Both the position numbers and the translations under genes were made by a program. This document shows positions 60,171-64,000 of a stretch of DNA of 64,000 nt, one piece after another; the first letter of the stretch is position 1, and every line of letters begins with the position of its first letter. The stretch is from assembly GCA_036924835.1 (NCBI GenBank), contig JBAGRR010000001.1, positions 1,736,001 to 1,800,000 on the forward strand, in the 5' to 3' direction. The DNA comes from Nitrobacteraceae bacterium AZCC 1564. GTDB lineage: Bacteria > Pseudomonadota > Alphaproteobacteria > Rhizobiales > Xanthobacteraceae. A model generated the notes under the pieces. That model was not told the origin of the DNA. It saw nothing but the letters and a program-made list of their open reading frames with translations, and searched no databases.

Positions 60171-61076
60171 TTAGCGAGCGGCCGCGCGCTTGCTGACCGC
60201 CCGTGCCGGCATCATCGCGTCAGCCAGGAACGCGGTGATCTCGGCCGGCGTATTTGCCACTCTGACACCCGCCTTTTCGAGCGCCGCTCTTTTCGAGGCA
60301 TATCCGCCGCGACCACCGGTCACGATTGCACCGGCGTGCCCCATTTTCTTGTCTGGTGGAGACGACCGCCCAGCGATGAAGGACACAATGGGCTTCTTCA
60401 TCGTGCGGGCATATTCCGCGGCTTCTTCTTCCATAGTGCCGCCGATTTCTCCGACCAACACGACGGCCTCCGTCCGGTCATCACGATCAAGAGCTTCCAG
60501 CGCATCACGTGTCGTCGTGCCGATCATGGGATCGCCACCGATGCCGATAAAGGCGGACTGTCCCAGATTAGCGCGCGTCAGATTGAGACACATCAGCGTG
60601 CCCAGACTGCCACTTCGCGAAATGACGCCAACGTTGCCGGGCGTAAACACATTCGGATTGTGGCCAGGCATAATCCCAACAAATCCTTCGCCGGGCGTCA
60701 CAATGCCAGCAGTGTTGGGTCCAATGATCCGGCTGTTCGACCCACGCGCGTGGGCAAAGATGTCGAGCACATCATGGCTCGGAATGTGCTCCGTGAGGGT
60801 CACGATGGTGCCGATACCCGCATCAATGGCGTCGACGATGGCATCGCGTGCCATCGACGGCGGAATGAAGATCACCGAAACATCGCAGCGCGTCTGCTTC
60901 GCCGCTTCGACCGCCGAACCGAAGATCGGTATGCCGAGATGGGTTTCACCGGCGCGCTTCGGATTGACGCCTCCGACGATCTCGGTGCCGCACTCCATCA
61001 TTTTCTCGGCCCAGAACGAGCCTTGCTTGCCGGTGATGCCTTGCACCAGAACTTTTTGACCACGTCGATAAATCAT
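60171..61076 (-). CDS. SucD-like CoA-ligase alpha subunit, probable SauD (sulfoacetate-CoA ligase)
   Basis: 301 residues. CoA-binding domain (KVLVQGITGKQGSFWAEKM) and catalytic His247 (MGHAGAIVTGGRGG). The SucD loop PNCPG is PNTAG here (residues 120-124), marking a divergent subgroup. It overlaps the beta gene by ATGA. In the SauCD system the pair activates sulfoacetate to sulfoacetyl-CoA with ATP; the neighbouring aldehyde dehydrogenase and sulfite genes support that role. A malate or other acid ligase is the alternative. Confidence 0.8.
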   Translation of the reverse strand: MIYRRGQKVLVQGITGKQGSFWAEKMMECGTEIVGGVNPKRAGETHLGIPIFGSAVEAAKQTRCDVSVIFIPPSMARDAIVDAIDAGIGTIVTLTEHIPSHDVLDIFAHARGSNSRIIGPNTAGIVTPGEGFVGIMPGHNPNVFTPGNVGVISRSGSLGTLMCLNLTRANLGQSAFIGIGGDPMIGTTTRDALEALDRDDRTEAVVLVGEIGGTMEEEAAEYARTMKKPIVSFIAGRSSPPDKKMGHAGAIVTGGRGGYASKRAALEKAGVRVANTPAEITAFLADAMMPARAVSKRAAAR

Positions 61077-62200
61077 TGCGCTGCCTCGATCGCCGCTTTA
61101 ACCGCGTCTTCCATGAGATCATAAGGTTCGATGCCAAGCCGTTCCCGGACGAGCTTGACCGCTTCGTCCGAACCCGTACCGTGAATCGAAAAGAATGCCG
61201 GCACCTTTGGCTTGAGCGTCTCCCAGGCGCGAACCACGCCATCGGCCATCACATCGGTGCGCGCGAAGGCGCCACAGAAATTGACCACAAGGCTTTTGAC
61301 ACCAGGGTTTGACAACACAAGATCAAGCGCGACCTCGGCCTTGGTGTAGGCTTCGCCACCGATCTCAAGGAAGTTCGCCGGACGTCCACCGAGATGATCG
61401 ATGACATCCATCGTCGTCATCGTCAGCCCAGCACCATTGGCCAGAACGCCGACATTGCCATCGAGCTGAATGAACTTCAGCCCGTGTTCCAGCCCGCGCT
61501 CTTCCAGCGCCGTCATCTTGGGCGGATGCGCCACTTTGACGAGCTCAGGCTGCCGGCTGGTCGACGCATCGTCCAGGGAGAACTTGCAATCCAGCGCCAC
61601 GACCTTGCCGCTCTTTAGAAGAGCAAGGGGATTGATCTCCACAAGCTCGGCGTCGCTGTCGCAAAAGACGCGATACAATTTGACAAGCGTTTCACCGATA
61701 TCGACAGCCGTCGGCCCGAGGTTGAGGCCGGCGAGAAGCTCCGCCGCATGGGCAGCTGTAAAGCCCTGCTTGAGATCAACGACATGTCGCCTGATCGCAC
61801 CGGGCTTTTGCTCCGCAACTTCCTCGATGTCCATGCCTCCTTCCGTGGAGAACAGGACGAGAGGGCTTCGGCTCGGCACATCGATGAGAACAGCGGCATA
61901 AAGTTCACGCTCGATCGGACAACGCTCCTCGACCAGCACGCGCTCCACGCGACTTCCGCCAATCATCATGCCGAGGATCTGGCGGGCGGCCGTGGCACCA
62001 TCCTCTGGGGTATCCGCCATCTTGATGCCACCGGACTTGCCGCGCTTGCCGGTTGGCACCTGCGCTTTGATCACAGACGGCCCAATTTTTGCGACGGCGG
62101 CCGAGACTTCTTCCGGACTTCGGCAAACGATGCCATTGGGAATAGGCACCCCGGCCGACGCCAGAACGCTTTGCTTCGCTGCGTATTCTTCAAGATTCAT
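61073..62200 (-). CDS. SucC-like CoA-ligase beta subunit, probable SauC
   Basis: 375 residues from ATG 62200 (MNLEEYAAKQSVLASAG). ATP-grasp: [56 protein letters not shown]; ligase part: NFCGAFARTDVMADGVV and IHGTGSDEAVKLV. Canonical SucC has the FGGIMRCD and RLEGTN motifs; here they read FCGAFARTD and IHGTGS, so it is a paralogue for another acid. Ten bp after the dehydrogenase stop. Confidence 0.8.
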   Translation of the reverse strand: MNLEEYAAKQSVLASAGVPIPNGIVCRSPEEVSAAVAKIGPSVIKAQVPTGKRGKSGGIKMADTPEDGATAARQILGMMIGGSRVERVLVEERCPIERELYAAVLIDVPSRSPLVLFSTEGGMDIEEVAEQKPGAIRRHVVDLKQGFTAAHAAELLAGLNLGPTAVDIGETLVKLYRVFCDSDAELVEINPLALLKSGKVVALDCKFSLDDASTSRQPELVKVAHPPKMTALEERGLEHGLKFIQLDGNVGVLANGAGLTMTTMDVIDHLGGRPANFLEIGGEAYTKAEVALDLVLSNPGVKSLVVNFCGAFARTDVMADGVVRAWETLKPKVPAFFSIHGTGSDEAVKLVRERLGIEPYDLMEDAVKAAIEAAQ

Positions 62201-62210
62201 TGCTCTGATC

Positions 62211-63638
62211 CTACTTCCCGTACCGAGTCCAGTGCGGACCAAAAAGCTCTTCCTCCGAGGGCTTGTCTTCGGGGATAGGAACCACGAGGTGCGTGATATT
62301 GAGGAAGTGCTTGTAGTTCAGGTTTTCCGAGATGCTGTTCTTCTGCCAGGAGCCGCATCCCATCGTCAGCGTGAACTCAAGACCGCTGTCGAATCCGCCG
62401 CCATTGCCGAAGGTGTGCGCGAAATTGATCAGAACGCGAACGACCGACAGGTCTTCGGCAAGTTTCTGCGCCCTTGCCATGTTGGTGGTGTGCAGGCCCA
62501 TCGAGTGGCCCTGCCCCTGATAGTCAAGAAGCTTCCGAACCGTCTGGGTCGCAGCTTCAAAATCCGGAGCCTTGTAGACCGTGAGAACCAGCGCCAGCTT
62601 CTCGCCCGACAACGGAAACGCTTTTCCGATGCCACTCTCTTCCACCAACAGGAACTTCGATTTCGCGGCTTCCTCAGGCAATTCAAATGCCTTCGTGAGC
62701 ACTGGCATATCGCGTGCGATGAGATGCCGGTTCAGCTTTCCGTTCTGCCAGAGTTCGCCTTGAACGCGCTGCTTCTGTACACCATCAACGAGGTACCCGC
62801 CCGCCTTCTTCAGCGCTTCAATCGCCGCGTCATATACGGACTCCACGATTACCACCGCGTTCTCCGAAGAGCATGATGTGGCGTTGTCGAATGTCTTCGA
62901 CGCGCAGATCTTTTGAGCAGCCGATGCGAGGTCGGCAGTCTCATCAATGATGACGGGCACATTGCCAGCCCCGACGCCGATCGCGGGCGTACCGCTATGA
63001 TAAGCGCGGCGAACATTGTCTTGAGAGCCGGTCACGACCACGAGGTCAACGGCCTCCATAAGCGCCTGGGTCGTATCCTTCGTCACGGGAGCCGGAAGAA
63101 TCTGAACGAGATCCTTCGGAAGCCCAATCTGCTCAAGACTTTCGCGCATATATTCAACGGCAAGCGCCGTCGTCCGATAGCCAAGCGGTGAAGGTGCGAT
63201 AATCACCGCGTTGCGGCCCTTGATCGCCATCATCGTCTTGTTGACGGGCGTCGCGCCGGGATTGGTCGATGGCGTAATGGCGCCGACAACTCCAATCGGC
63301 TTGGCAAACTTGACGATGCCACGCTTGTCGTCACGCTCGATCTCCCCCACGGTCTTGGCCCGGAGAAGGTCGCGAAGCGTACCGAATGTCTTGCGCTGCT
63401 TCTTGATGATTTTGTCGGGCACATTGCCCAGGCCCGTATCTTCAACCGCGAGCTCGGCCAACTCCCGGGCATGCTCCGGCTTGTAGAGCGACCAAGCGAT
63501 GGCCCGCACCGCTTCATCCACTCGAGCCTGGTCGGCATCAGCGAAGACTTGCTGCGCAGCACGCGCCCGCCGCATGAGGTCCTTCGCGATGGTATCCGCG
63601 CTTGACGGTCGATTGTCCATTTCAAGGATGGCACTCAT
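62211..63638 (-). CDS. CoA-acylating aldehyde dehydrogenase, probable sulfoacetaldehyde dehydrogenase (SauS)
   Basis: 475 residues. PduP/AdhE-type acylating ALDH: NAD part GVVGAITPSTNPGATPVNK, IGVGAGNVPVIID, and the nucleophile Cys256 in DNATSCSSENAVVI. Reverse reaction reduces sulfoacetyl-CoA to sulfoacetaldehyde. The operon context (two-subunit CoA ligase, SorAB, YeiH, MFS carrier) supports SauS; acetaldehyde or other substrates cannot be excluded. Four bp after the MFS gene. Confidence 0.82.
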   Translation of the reverse strand: MSAILEMDNRPSSADTIAKDLMRRARAAQQVFADADQARVDEAVRAIAWSLYKPEHARELAELAVEDTGLGNVPDKIIKKQRKTFGTLRDLLRAKTVGEIERDDKRGIVKFAKPIGVVGAITPSTNPGATPVNKTMMAIKGRNAVIIAPSPLGYRTTALAVEYMRESLEQIGLPKDLVQILPAPVTKDTTQALMEAVDLVVVTGSQDNVRRAYHSGTPAIGVGAGNVPVIIDETADLASAAQKICASKTFDNATSCSSENAVVIVESVYDAAIEALKKAGGYLVDGVQKQRVQGELWQNGKLNRHLIARDMPVLTKAFELPEEAAKSKFLLVEESGIGKAFPLSGEKLALVLTVYKAPDFEAATQTVRKLLDYQGQGHSMGLHTTNMARAQKLAEDLSVVRVLINFAHTFGNGGGFDSGLEFTLTMGCGSWQKNSISENLNYKHFLNITHLVVPIPEDKPSEEELFGPHWTRYGK

Positions 63639-63642
63639 TATA

Positions 63643-64000
63643 CTAGCTCCGCTTGTTCAAGGCCATTTCGGGAATTGCGTCAGGGAGGGGAGTTTGGCTG
63701 TCCCTCACATCGACAAAGCGTTTTCCGGGATTCGTCGTGAAGGCCAGCGCAGCGCCCAGCAACAGAACTCCGAGTGAAGCGATAAACGGCACATCCCATC
63801 GTCCAGTGAGATCAATCGCCCAGCCAAATACGACGGGGGAGATAATGCCAGCCATGCCGAAGCCGAAATTCATGAAGCCGCTGGCACTGCCAGAATATTG
63901 CGGAGCAATATCCATCGGCACAGCCCAGATTGGTGCGACGATCAATTCTGCGAAGAAGAATGCCAGGCTAAGACAGATCGCGATCGTCGTCAGATCGTGA
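63643..64000 (-). CDS. MFS transporter, C-terminal part, probable SauU-type sulfoacetate carrier
   Basis: Only the C-terminal 118 or so residues are in the window; the frame runs off the right edge. Spans visible: TTIAICLSLAFFFAELIVAP, GFMNFGFGMAGIISPVVFGW and PFIASLGVLLLGAALAF, with RWDVPF loop and a short polar tail. ACS-type (tartrate/glucarate) MFS carriers have this AELIVAPIWAVPMDIAPQYSGSASG segment. First gene of the visible part of the sulfoacetate operon. Confidence 0.85.
   Translation of the reverse strand, partial: HDLTTIAICLSLAFFFAELIVAPIWAVPMDIAPQYSGSASGFMNFGFGMAGIISPVVFGWAIDLTGRWDVPFIASLGVLLLGAALAFTTNPGKRFVDVRDSQTPLPDAIPEMALNKRS

Overview
The window looks like chromosomal DNA from an alphaproteobacterium of the Bradyrhizobium/Afipia/Rhodopseudomonas group (Nitrobacteraceae). 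This rests on the gene families (RopA-type Porin_2 porin, DUF3297, DUF2188, CoxD/CoxE-like pair, TctABC, Tll0287-type haem-sensor cyclase), high-GC codon use and the oxalate/glyoxylate gene set. No rRNA, tRNA, CRISPR array, phage or full insertion sequence was seen. Both ends cut genes: an MltB-type transglycosylase at the left and an MFS transporter at the right.

Layout. 1-23.7 kb is mostly housekeeping and small conserved genes: murein enzymes, tam, ettA, two sulfurtransferases, a VWA/MoxR pair, an amino-acid/sugar-acid group, a haem-sensor cyclase, glutathione peroxidase, and a PanE-like/FAH pair. 23.7-38.6 kb is an oxalate locus: CBS protein, SucCD, OxlT-type MFS carrier, TctCBA, a 45-residue gene I found between two hairpins, Frc, Oxc, a GntR regulator and an NDP-forming acyl-CoA synthetase. 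Seven copies of one dyad (YTGGYAT-N5-ATRCCAR) lie in front of these units and define a probable regulon of the GntR protein. 38.9-43.4 kb continues with glyoxylate use: IclR regulator, glyoxylate carboligase, hydroxypyruvate isomerase and a decayed tandem copy of the latter. 43.7-47.3 kb carries a major porin, a MarR regulator and an alpha/beta hydrolase. 47.9-56.4 kb is a catabolic island of unknown substrate: sugar-type ABC transporter, class II aldolase-like protein, IclR, SDR and a 2-hydroxyacid dehydrogenase. 56.5-64 kb is a GntR regulator next to a tight operon for sulfoacetate: MFS carrier, acylating sulfoacetaldehyde dehydrogenase, two-subunit CoA ligase, SorAB sulfite dehydrogenase and a YeiH/TauZ-type exporter. 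Xsc is not in the window.

How it fits together. Oxalate would enter by the MFS carrier or TctABC, be activated by Frc (succinyl-CoA from the co-regulated SucCD or formyl-CoA as donor) or by the acyl-CoA synthetase, and be decarboxylated by Oxc. Carbon kept as glyoxylate would pass through Gcl and Hyi. Sulfoacetate would be activated, reduced to sulfoacetaldehyde, cleaved elsewhere by Xsc, and the sulfite oxidised by SorAB and exported.

The most unusual non-coding signal is a family of 16 palindromes (about 75 bp each, six clusters at 9-11 kb and 38-48 kb). They share CTAGTG ends, TTCGC/GCGAA (or close variants) next to the loop, a polar 3-nt asymmetric bulge and A/T-rich 12-14 bp linkers, while the middle of the arms differs between five types. 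Two copies supply the sequence directly upstream of a start codon (sseA, hyi) and one supplies a stop codon. All identifications come from reading the sequence and remembered family features; no database search was run.
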